A DNA stretch of 64,000 nt from Gongronella butleri. Taxonomy: Eukaryota; Mucoromycota; Mucoromycetes; Mucorales; Cunninghamellaceae. Of this stretch, positions 22,206 to 32,134 are shown one piece after another. Numbering within the stretch: position 1 is the first letter of the stretch; each line of letters begins with the position of its first letter. The DNA is taken from assembly GCA_025201375.1 (NCBI GenBank), contig JAIWZP010000050.1, forward strand, positions 124,001-188,000. Reading direction: 5' to 3'. The translations under genes and the position numbers were made by a program. Below the pieces are notes generated by a model. The model saw only the letters and a program-made list of their open reading frames with translations. It did no database searches and was not told the DNA's origin.

Positions 22206-23434
22206 GAATGGCAATTGAGTATGAAGGAAAAGGAACAAGCAAGAATAAACACGTTGATGGCTTGTGGAGAAAAAAAAAATCAAAAAAAAAAATCGACCGA
22301 GACGAGCCTGTTCCAAATGAGGTCATTCATGCAAAATCCTTTGTGTCACATTCTGAAGCTGCGCCCTTGGAAAATACTTTGCATTGTGTGTGACCATTTG
22401 CTTTTTTTTGCAAGATCTGACATGTTTATGTGGTGGGCAAAGATTCATTGAGACCACCAAATAGCTCCATCTCTCCAATTGTTGCCAGTCAGTAGCATCA
22501 CAAGCCGATTGTAGACGTCATGAAAAAAAAAACGTGTTCGCACTGAATTCGGGCATGTCACGCACCTCAATTCGCATTTTACGATGGCTGTTGCTCATAT
22601 TTTTATGTCCTTGTGATCAATCTTCTCTCCAGTTGAACAGGAAATGGCGACGCGTCCATTTAATTGAGATTTACAAAACAAAAAACTAAGCGTGATGTTC
22701 AAATCAAGCAATACGGCTTGTTTCAAACTCAAAAAGTCACCGAAACAAACTGGCGCGTCATCCTACCACCTAACTTTTTTTCCTTTGCCCTTTTTATTGT
22801 CGTCATGTAGGATACTCTCATCACTAGTATGCCTCCAAAGATTTTTTTTTTTTTTTGCAAAATAGAAATGTGTACAAGATGAACTGGACAAATCTCCTCA
22901 GTGTTGATCTGCCGTGTTCATCACATATGCCATTTCACAAGAAGCCTATTTTTGGTCCTCAATTCAAACACCGTTTGCTACGCGATCCTTGGGTAAATTG
23001 GCCAAAAGATTCAATTGCGAGTTTTTCGACGGCTACCTAATCCATCTCCAATCTTTTAGCAGACTGTGCAAGTTTGTAAAAGCCCAAAACTATATGTAGT
23101 TGTTTGGCACACATTTGTTCAAGGAACACCCAGCAATGTCGTAAAATTGACAAAAAAGCGCCAATTCGATTTTGCTGACGTTACAGGGAACCAATCTCTA
23201 TCAAAATTCGACCAAATATCCAACATGCATATGAAAAGCATCTGTTTCAAATCTCTCCACAATCACCTGATGAAATTCTGTTTTTATTGCACAGCACGCA
23301 AATGATTGTAGCCCAAATGTTGATGATGAGCATTAGCTTTTGCAGTATGAAATAGTGTGATCAAAAATATTAAAATACGCCAATTTGTCATGATATTGCT
23401 TCATTTGTCATTTTAGAGTGTGTTCATGTCATGT
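22206..23434. other. 1.2 kb spacer, no gene seen
   Basis: Upstream of the LRR gene and downstream of the GT15 gene. AT-rich with a T15 run near 22842-22856. Small ORFs lack domains. Part of it (22.9-23.3 kb) has the same AT-rich texture as the repeat regions, but no clear match was found. Confidence 0.5.
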
Positions 23435-23947
23435 TTATTGTACGATGTCCTTGTGAGCCACGTCGTTCTTGTTGACGTTTTTCTCTTCCTCATCGTCGAT
23501 TTTGACGTTGTCATTAACCTTGTCACCATTTCCAACTTTTTGGTCTGCATCATTGGCATCTTTTTTAGGATCCGCATCGTTTTGAGGCTCATCTGGGCCC
23601 TTCAATGCTTCTTCAGGGTCGTTGGCAGCCACGTTTTCGGCTGTTGGCGCAGCTTCATCAGCTGGCACAACCTGTGCAGCGTCAATGCCCATGATTGGTG
23701 GTGGACCATTGACTTTGCCAACGTCATTAAGATTCTCGGCAGGTGCATTGGCCTTTTGGAGCTTGAACGTTGGCCTGGAAATGGGTTTGGGAGGCGGTTT
23801 TGGCAAATTCATCTTGAGACGATAGGCCCAGTCCGTGCGCACATTACGCGATTGCGCGTACTCTGCCCATGTATACAGCAGATCAGGCTGGATCATCTTG
23901 AGAAGCGTCAGCGTGCAGCTGCTGCCATCAATGGCTGACAGTGCGTC

Positions 23948-23979
<32 letters not shown>

Positions 23980-25537
23980 AAAAAAGTAAAAATGAGCATG
24001 ATTGGGATTTGATCCTTTTTCAAATTACCATGAACACGATTGACGTCACATGTGCACTGCTGGTGCAGGCTGCGCTCTAGTGGGCAGTGGACGAAATCTT
24101 CTTTTTGATATCCAATCTCATTGAAAAAGTGGATATCCTCCTTTTTGAGGAACATGGCGGCCGCGAGCGTGCGCACAACGTCACCCCATCTGAAATAGGT
24201 AATTAGATTGGTAACTTTTTGGAGCCACAACAGCCTTGTTGCTTACCTTTCATAGAAAAAGCCACCGCGTGCGTCCAGGTAATTAAAATAGGTAGAATAG
24301 GCTTCGCTGCGTACAAATGACAGATCCAAGATCTCGAGATTGGACCACATGTGGCACATGTTGAAGCGGCCATCCTTTCTAGGCTGAACCCACGGCAAAA
24401 TGGTTTCTTCTCTTGGCTTCACAAACTGCGGATGATCGCGCATGAATTCTTGTGTTGTGTTCCACAGCGTCCTGATGGCGCCAGGCTCTTCGATGAATGA
24501 CAGGACAAAGCCTGCATATGCACAAAAAAAAACAAGATCAGAAAGATGGCACCAGGCAAGCATGAAATCTACGCCATACCCATCTTTTTTCCTTCTTTTT
24601 GCATCGTTTCAAATGGATCACTTTGAAGATTGCAGGAATAATGCGTGCCAGGGTCAATGCGCCATGTGTACTCGACATGATTGAACAATGGATGATGGAA
24701 AAATAAACCGGCTTGATACCTAAGCATCAATTGAACGTGAGACGCGTCGTGCTTTCCGTTTTTTTTTTTTTTTTTTTTATACCGCAAGAGCTGATGATAC
24801 GAAGGACTTTCGCCTTTAAAGATGTGGAGCATGTTGAAAATGGCCTTTTCCGCCTTGGGCACGTCGATCCAGCGCGGGTAATTCCATGCCTCTGCGTCGA
24901 TTTTGCCAAAATAGACCGGCGACTTGGTGACGGTGCGTGCGTATTGCTCAAAATGCTTGCTAAAGTGCTGGTTGTTGAGCAGGATCCATGGGTAACCGTG
25001 TTTGTGGTTGAATCGATCCTCAATGTCGCGCATAACCTCGCGTGCCTGCGGGAGATTCTCATTGCGGACAATCATGTAGAGCGCGCCTCGCACTTTGAGG
25101 TTTGCCCAGGTGCTGATTGGGATATGCTGATTGTGTTCAAACTCGGGCTCAATCAGGGGTTGGACGAATTGGTGTTCGACACGGATCGGATGTGGCGGCT
25201 CGCGCGGCGCGTCACCAGAAATCTCACTGGCAATGGGCATCAGCGCCAATTGGTTTTCCTGAAGGTCCTGATGCATGGCGGCTACGTGCCCTTTGATCGC
25301 GGCGCCAGTGGCCCAGCCAAGCTCATCTTCGCCGTCTTGAAAAGCGGCCCCGGGGTGTTGTGTTTGATGTGAGCCATAAACGACATATAGCAACATCATG
25401 CCTAGAGTGATGCTGATGGCGCGCATCCACACGCGCCGCCCAAGAAGCCATGATCGATACGCGTCGCGTCGTCGGTGTCCCTTTCTGTAGCTTTCATCGT
25501 CGTCCACCGCGGCCGAAACCCGTTCTTTGCTAGCCAT
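23435..25537 (-). CDS. GT15 alpha-1,2-mannosyltransferase (KRE2/MNT1/KTR family)
   Basis: Exons 25537-24783, 24719-24580, 24511-24247, 24189-24029 and 23934-23435 encode 606 residues. Type II topology: a short cytosolic tail, a membrane anchor near 36-55 (WMRAISITLGMMLLYVVYG) and then the lumenal catalytic domain. Signature segments are GALYMIVRNENL, GYPWILLNN, YFGKIDAEAWNYPRWID, HPLFNHVEYTWRIDPGTHYSC, the MCHMWSNLEI block, and GGFFYERWGDVVRTLA followed by HFFNEIGYQ, all diagnostic of Kre2/Mnt1. It transfers mannose from GDP-Man to cell-wall glycoproteins in the Golgi. Unusually, after the catalytic domain there is a ~110-residue Pro-, Asn- and Asp-rich extension. The intron before the last exon has an A28 run. 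Confidence 0.93.
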
Positions 25538-26030
25538 GAAATAAAAAAAATAATAAAATCGGAAGAGGAATGAGAACAAGAAGTGGCAGGCAAAACCCAG
25601 AGCACCCCCCATTCGACCTAAAAAAATATTAAGGGACGAGGGCACGGTCCCCCGACCTCCCCTCATCATGCACCTTTTTTTTTTTTTTTTTTTTTTTTTT
25701 GTAGATGCACGCCTGCTGCCCGTTTCAATTCTCACCGCATACTTTTTAGAAGCGCGACAACTATGTTTTTATTTCACCATCAAGGGAGACAAAGGCCGCG
25801 AGGGTACGAGATGATAATAAATATGAAAGATGCAATTGACAAAACTTATAATACAACGATGAGTGAGGGAGACTGGATAGGGAATCGTGCCGAGTGGACA
25901 AAGACCAACGAGGGACTTTTTTTCGTGTTTGGTGTGGAAGAATGCAGTGGAAAGGGGCGGCGGCGCCCAATTGGGTAAAAGGAAGGTCAAGGGGCGAGAA
26001 AAAGGAGGATATCAAGGGGGTAGCTGCTTT
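25538..26030 (-). promoter_or_regulatory. GT15 promoter and 3' flank of the next gene
   Basis: About 490 bp containing a run of more than 20 T at 25676-25700, which reads as an A tract on the GT15 coding strand. No additional gene. Confidence 0.4.
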
Positions 26031-26735
26031 TCAATCGACATCCATCCAGTCCACAGGCTGCATCATCGTCCACGCCAGCTCTGAATGTTTCGATGGCCTA
26101 AAATTGACAAAAAGAAGCGTAAGGAAAAAAGAAACAAAAAGAAAAAAAAAGAAAAAGACGCGCGTTCTTCTAATTTTACCTCGGCAAAGACGCGCTGGCC
26201 GATGGCGCACGCAGAACCAATTGTGGAATGCGCAGCCTGTCGTCGCCGTGACGTTGTTCCATGACGAGCATGGTGCCATTGACAATGGCTGGTGTGAGAG
26301 AAGATGGCTCCAAAAGATCACGTATGCCAGGCAAGTCATTTTCGTCGTTGAGAGGACTTGCTTCTTTTGCTTCGCCTTCCATGTCTTGCTGCGACACATA
26401 CGCGGGTGCCTCGGTCATTTTGCTGTCGCTGATGGGTTCCAACAATGGCGCATCTAAAAAATGAAAGAAAATTAGAATTAAGAACCATCGATTGCTCTAT
26501 TAAGCACATTCTTACTTTGTTCGAGAGCCGCTGGTGCTGGCTGCCATGCCGTCAGCAGCAATGAAGGAGCAGTCGGGGACGTGCATGCTTGGCTTGGCAA
26601 GAAAGTCTGTGTGGGATAGGTGCAAGAGGCACTTGGAGGTACTTGTCGGCGTAGCCGCTTGGCTGTGGGCGTCGCTTCGTGATATGGCCGCTTTCGTGAA
26701 AAATGTGAGTGAGGGGGCAAGGTTGTGGAAAGCAT
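26031..26735 (-). CDS. Small putative nuclear protein, unrecognised
   Basis: Exons 26735-26516, 26453-26180 and 26097-26031 encode 186 residues with good splice sites and phase continuity. Residues ~13-34 are basic (SRKRPYHE ... AKRLRRQ) and look like a bipartite nuclear localisation signal. The middle is Pro/Ser/Thr-rich and then acidic (QQDMEGEAKEA ... NDENDLPGIRDLLE). A segment IVNGTMLVMEQRHGDDRLRIPQLVL may form a small folded unit. The C terminus ends in acidic-hydrophobic residues (LAWTMMQPVDWMDVD), resembling activation or degron motifs. The family was not recognised. A transcription cofactor or cell-cycle regulator is a guess only. Confidence 0.6.
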
Positions 26736-27039
26736 AATTGAGACAACAAGTGCGAATTGAGAAGAGAAAAAAAAAAAAGGGCAAGGCACGGTGAGATTTT
26801 GCATTTGTGTCGCTCTCGGGAACCAAAAAGAAGGCGCCAGAAAAAATGCAGTCGCTTTTAAACACCGACAGGCAAAGCCAATGATGCTTCATGCCCATGC
26901 AACCGGCTTGTCAGCGCGCTTTTCCGATTAAAATTGTTTGCGTGCAAATCAAATTGAGCACGCGCACACAAAGTAAATTTTAGTTGCACGCGGATTGCTG
27001 GTGTGGGACGCGCAGGTTGGGGTGTATGGTGGGCAGGCT

Positions 27040-27232
27040 TAATTTGGAATCTCTGACGCGCTTCGTCGTTGAGAAACGACGCGTCTCATTAAAATTGCAT
27101 ATATCTGGGCACTTCTCAGCAAAACCCCATCGCTCTCGCGTTTCCTCGGCACATCTCGCGTCTCTCATGATTGGTCTTGTGTGGTTTTAATTTGGAATTT
27201 CTGGCGCGCTTCGTCGTTGAGAAAAGACGCGT
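27040..27232. repeat. Direct duplication of a hairpin-forming GACGCG segment
   Basis: Two copies, 27040-27088 and 27188-27232, share TAATTTGGAAT, then CGCGCTTCGTCGTTGAGAAA and GACGCGT. In the first copy CGTCGTT (27064-27070) can pair with AACGACG (27075-27081) across a 4-base loop, and GACGCG with CGCGTC outside it. The second copy has lost part of the stem. Confidence 0.6.
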
Positions 27233-27268
27233 TTTTACTATTGTAACTTTTCCTTACCCGCCCAATCA

Positions 27269-27304
<36 letters not shown>

Positions 27305-27334
27305 GACTGATACAGTGACCAAAATAAGAGATTG

Positions 27335-27610
27335 AATGGCTAATCCAAGCGCTTTGGGGGTTTAAGCTTTTTTGTTGCAAAATTTGCGCTGAACATGATG
27401 ATGTGGCTATTTTTGAGCGGAGTCAACCATGCAGATGGCGAGATGAATGCAAAATAGGGTAAATGGAAGGTTTTTTAGAATTTGCAGGCTCAAAAAAAAT
27501 CGAGCGGACCCGTCGCGGGCATTGAGCAGTACAGTAGTTCGTGCCGTGACACGATTTTCATCGCAGGTAGGCTGTAAAAAAATTTCTGGAGGCACAACGC
27601 TCGGTCAAAA
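27335..27610. repeat. Repeat family B, 3' fragment B3
   Basis: Matches the last ~275 bp of B1 (15125-15400) and of B2 (56960-57235). Landmarks are GCGCTTTGGGGGTTTAAGC, TTTGCGCTGAA, GATGTGGCTATTTT, and AAAAAAATTTCTGGAGGCACA near 27578. The 5' two thirds of the unit are absent. Confidence 0.7.
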
Positions 27611-27904
27611 GTCAGAAAAACATGCATTATTGCCATTTTTCAGATACAAATACGTAGATTTTACTGCTGCGTGGCGGCGGGCTGCTGTTGCAGGCATTGA
27701 AATAGCAACAGCACGCATCAGAAGATTCTGTTCTGCAATTAAAAAATGAATGGATCCAACATTTGAATTGCGAGCAAAATCGTCCAAGAGTATGAAAATC
27801 ATGCTTTCTTTTGTGCAGCTTTCCTGTGCTCCTGACGGATTTTTTTTTTGAACCAGGAAGAAAACGACGCGCTTCACTCTTGCAGAAATGGCCACACTAA
27901 ATTT

Positions 27905-28310
27905 GAGAGGCATCATAATATGAGATACAGTATGATACTGTAATTATTTTACAGTATTATACCTATGATATCGTATCATATCATACAGTAAATATATGAT
28001 AGTACAAATATTTTACTGTATTTCTTGGTCAATGCAGCCTATCATAATTTTTTTTTTCAGAGTACCATGTTGCCAGAATGACAGCAACAAAAATGAAACT
28101 GACAATTCACTTTATGCCGTGCTGCATACCAGCATACGATACGAGACAACGACAGTGCCATGTTATAATGTCATGATACGTACAATATGTACTGTACAAT
28201 GAAATTAGGCTCAAAAATGCATTATAATAGTCAAAAGGTGATAATACAACCGAGCGAGGAGCGACCGATGTAAGGATTTTATCATTGACGAAATACAGTA
28301 AAAATACAGA
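27905..28310. repeat. TACAGTA/TACTGTA-rich AT island 2
   Basis: Dense overlapping words such as GATACAGTATGATACTGTAA (27924), ATATCGTATCATATCATACA (27968), TACTGTATTT (28013) and GTACTGTAC (28189). The island abuts the 3' end of the carboxypeptidase gene and ends with ATACAGTAAAAATACAG near 28294. Confidence 0.55.
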
Positions 28311-28334
28311 TCAATTGAGGTTTACGAAGTGTAT

Positions 28335-30569
28335 TCAATTGTACGGGAGGCCTTGCACTTGGTTGGTGAACATTTGCAGCGCGGCTGCAGGTTGGTAGTA
28401 AGGCACTTCGTGACCAGCCTCATAGACGCGCACAAACGTCAAATTGCTGGCTTGCTTGTACTGGCCGACTTCCTTGCCATTGACGGTCCAGGCCGTCAAA
28501 TCCTTGGCGCGGTAAGCATCCGAGCCGGTGAAATCGAATTTGTTCGACCACGCATAGTTGCCCATCTATTTTTTTTTTTAAAAAAAAGGTCAGTGTCAAA
28601 TCCACGGGCTGCGTCATGTTGTGCATAGCTTACCCAGTTGCAGATGTAGTCGGCATCACCTGTTGATTTTTTTTAAAATAACGCATAAAATGAGCAATTT
28701 GCACGTTTGAAGCGCACAGTGCCTGATTCTTACCAGAGTAGAGGAGCACCTGCACTCCATTGTTGAGCAGATTGCCAACATGGTCGGCAAAGTTGCGCGA
28801 GTCGTCACCAGTAGGGCCGAATTTGGCGCCAGCAGTGTTCGAGCACTCGGAATACTTTGATTTGGCGCCAATCGCGGTCATCGTCGACTGCAGTGTCAAG
28901 AACTTCTCGTATGTGCTGGGGATTTCTGCGCTTGTACGACTGTGTGCACATGAGCGAATAAAAAGCATGAGAAAATGCCCCCTAATGCGGTGCTGATTGC
29001 CCAAACTTACACGTCGTAGTAACTCTTGCCGGAATTGTCATAAACGCCTTCAACATTTTGGCTACAGAAGTTGTCCGCATTAACACAGTCTTGGTCGTCA
29101 CCCGAGTCGTAGCACTGTTGCACTACAAACGCGTAAAAAAAGAAATGGCATTGTCAATTCAATTGTTGTGGATGTGTTGTTGATATTATTTACCCAATTG
29201 CACACACTGAGGCGTATTGTCGCGCATCGTCTGGCAGTCAGAGTCGGAAAGAACAGAGCCATCTGCAAAAAAAAAAAAAAAACACATCAGCATGCACGAT
29301 TTCAGCCACATGTCTTTTTAAATGATGACTTACAGCTTGAGTTGCATGCCATCTGCTCATAGTATTGACTGTCAACAGCAAAAAAAAAAAAAAAAGAGTC
29401 AGTCATGATTATTTTCGCGCCAGGAACTTCTTACTATTGGATAAGGGGATCAGTGAAGCCATTGCCAATGCCAATGGATTGCAAATTAACAGGGATCGCG
29501 CCAGCCGCCGGGTTTTGATTCTGCTTGAGCACGTAATCGGCAAACGCGGGGATGTAGTGACCACCATAGCTCTCACTAGCGACAAAATATAGGAAAAAAA
29601 AATCGTGAATTCGTGTCACTCGAAATTAGGCAAACGGCACAAATCTGCATCTCCGCATCGCATGTAGGCTGAGGGTGGTCATATGCACGGCCAATGCGTC
29701 TGCCCATGACCTTGTGCATCTGTTTCGGCTCTGTTTTTCTTACCCATAGTAATGGAAGGGGTTCTTTTGGTACTTGGGGAACGCCTTGAGGAACGCTTGG
29801 ACCAAGTTATAAGCCAGGGGCGCGGCGTCGTCCGTGCTTGTCACGGTGTCCGTACCATAGGAGAAACCAACACCGTCGGGCTGTGAAAAGAGACCATAAA
29901 AGGGGTTTAATATGGGGTGCACACATGCAGCTGCGCCTCATGTCCCATTTCAACACGAGCATTTCTTACCTGGTCAAAGAAAAGCATGTTGGACACCTTG
30001 TTCCAGCTGCCCTCTTCATTGTAGATCGCTTGGGAGCCATCCGAATTCACTCGGCAGGGACCCAATTCCTGCCAGAGACCGCTGAAAAGGCATGCCAAGA
30101 AAAGAAAAAAAAATAGGGCATGGGTAAACATTTTGTTTGAAATTGTCATGTTTGCATCATTTTTTTTTTTTACGTACATCATGCTGGAACAACCAGGTCC
30201 ACCATTCAGCCAGACAGTCAATGGGTCCGTGTCGGGCTTGTTGCGGCTCTCAAAGAACCAGAAGAAGTAATGCTCATTCTTGCCGACATCCAGGTAACCA
30301 GAATACTATGATATGAATGGCACGAGATAAAATGGTGAGATACGCGTCATCGGCAGAATCCCGGTTCTGGATACGCGTTTTTTTCTTTCTGGGCTAATAT
30401 GTACCTGAACGACAGTGTCATCGCACAGCTTGGGCTGTTGGAAACCCGTGCTGTTGGTCGTATTTCTCTTTGATGCGCGCGAAGCCATGAGGGATCGCTC
30501 ACCAATCATGGGCAGAGCCATGGCCGCACCAAGCGACAGCGACGACAGAATCCAGGTAGAAAGACGCAT
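28335..30569 (-). CDS. Serine carboxypeptidase, peptidase family S10 (carboxypeptidase Y-like)
   Basis: Eleven exons (30569-30405, 30305-30178, 30081-29970, 29880-29744, 29575-29435, 29368-29334, 29262-29194, 29122-29011, 28939-28734, 28659-28634, 28565-28335) encode 453 residues. A signal peptide is evident ([20 protein letters not shown]). S10 motifs in order: [35 protein letters not shown] with nucleophile Ser183, [23 protein letters not shown] with the Asp pair 370/372, and [12 protein letters not shown] with catalytic His429. Most relatives have GHMVP, so E430 is a mild variant. It releases C-terminal residues at acid pH and is probably secreted or vacuolar. Unusually intron-rich, with 26 and 35 base exons; every phase was checked. 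Confidence 0.93.
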
Positions 30570-32134
30570 CTCGACTCAAAAAAAAATCACACGACTCAAT
30601 GAAGAAAAAAAAAGAAAAAACACCGGGATTTTGACGATTCAAATGCTTTATGCTTTTGGCACCAGGCAATAGATAAGTTTGTGCGATGTGTCACAGAGCC
30701 CAAGAAAAGATTAAATGAAGATGAAATGCGTGACCCTTGCCACCTTTGGGTAGTTTTCTGTGCTGGCTGCGACAGGCTTGCCAAAGGATCAGCACTCCGC
30801 CGGATTTGGCGAATTAAGCTGAATGAGGCAAGGATCGGTGTCAAGGTTTGCAAACGGCGATAAATGTCGTTTGCCAATGTCGCAAAATAGGCACACTTGC
30901 CTTTTTTTTTTTTTTACTTATGCAAGATGATCGATCTAACGCAGTAAAGCAAGTTCAAGAGGCGATTGTTCGATCAGCACATGTTTCAGGCACTGGGGGT
31001 CATCATCCAGAGCGCTATTTGATCAGATCCAATGAGGCTAAATGGGCCAGATGGGGCAAAAAGGGGGCGGATGAAGGAGAATCGCGCAGCGAGTGACAAT
31101 GAATTGCATCATTTAACGTTGCATCTATCGCCCGGTCGGTTTCACGTCGTGTCTCAGAGGGGCACACGGTCGGGCGCGAGCGTAAGTCACGCGTGGCAAG
31201 GGTGGGAAACCATCGTCTTTTTTTTTTTTTTCCTATGCCCCTGAGAATTGGAACATTCCCAATGAGTTTGGGACCACGCCACAATCGTCGATCCCCTAGG
31301 CTGCCACTCTAAATGTTGGGAGAAGCACGATGGATGTAATTGTTACTGAATAATCCGTCAATTCGCAAATTGGGCGTTTTTGCCTTTTTTTACACTGTTG
31401 CGCTTTCATGCGCCCCATGTCGCTGCAATGGCGGAGAATCCGCAGCTCCGGCGGCGCGTGACAATGGTAAGCGATAAGGTTTTTAAGCGAGCCAGGGCCC
31501 ATTTGTTTCACGCGGACCTTTTTTTTTTTTTTTTGGCTTGAAAAGTCAATTGTCTTAAAAGTGCGCCAAGGAGTTGCCTACTTGGCACGCTCCTTGGCAA
31601 GTAAAAGATCGTTGTCACAAGGAATCGAGTGCACTATCGTCTCACAGGAAACTGGCTTTTGGATTGCATGACCAAACACGTGCAGACAGTAGGAAAAATC
31701 GTGCTTTTATTTGCTATGTGGACGGGGTAGGTGGATCATACTGCGCAATACTGCACGATCCATGGGGAGCTTGACGACCGCGGGAAAAAGGCACGCATGT
31801 TCGCATGAGAATAAAAAAAAAGCAAAGCGATCTGCGGAAAATCGCGCAAATCGCGCAAATTTCGTCCATTTCTGGTCGGGTGTTGTCCGCAGCCATCGTT
31901 TCAAGCATTTCGGCCAGGGAAACACATCCCCGACTCTGTTATTGTCGCAATTCTTGCGGCAATTCGACATCCATCCATGTATAAGGGCAAAAAAAGAGCA
32001 ATTGCATCATTTATGGTATTTAATTTTGTACCAGCCTGCGGTGAAAGGGAGTACAAAGCAAAGAATAAAGGCATTACGTGATCTACAAAGTAAAATGAAA
32101 AATGAAAAAAAAAGGACGGGGACACGTGCACACA
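30570..32134. other. 1.6 kb spacer between carboxypeptidase and kelch genes
   Basis: No supported gene on either strand. It contains A/T homopolymer runs (for example T15 near 30902 and 31518) and the promoter side of the carboxypeptidase gene. The right end, near 32060-32130, is the 3' flank of the kelch gene. Confidence 0.5.

Larger units (their letters stand above)
26736..28334. other. 1.6 kb gene-free spacer with repeats
   Basis: Holds a duplicated hairpin-forming segment, a T31 run at 27272-27302, repeat fragment B3 and a second TACAGTA/TACTGTA-rich patch. No coding region was recognised. Confidence 0.6.

Noticed and set aside
24713..25372. 219-codon ORF on the + strand
   Set aside because: Antisense to the GT15 mannosyltransferase exon 1, which has the family motifs.
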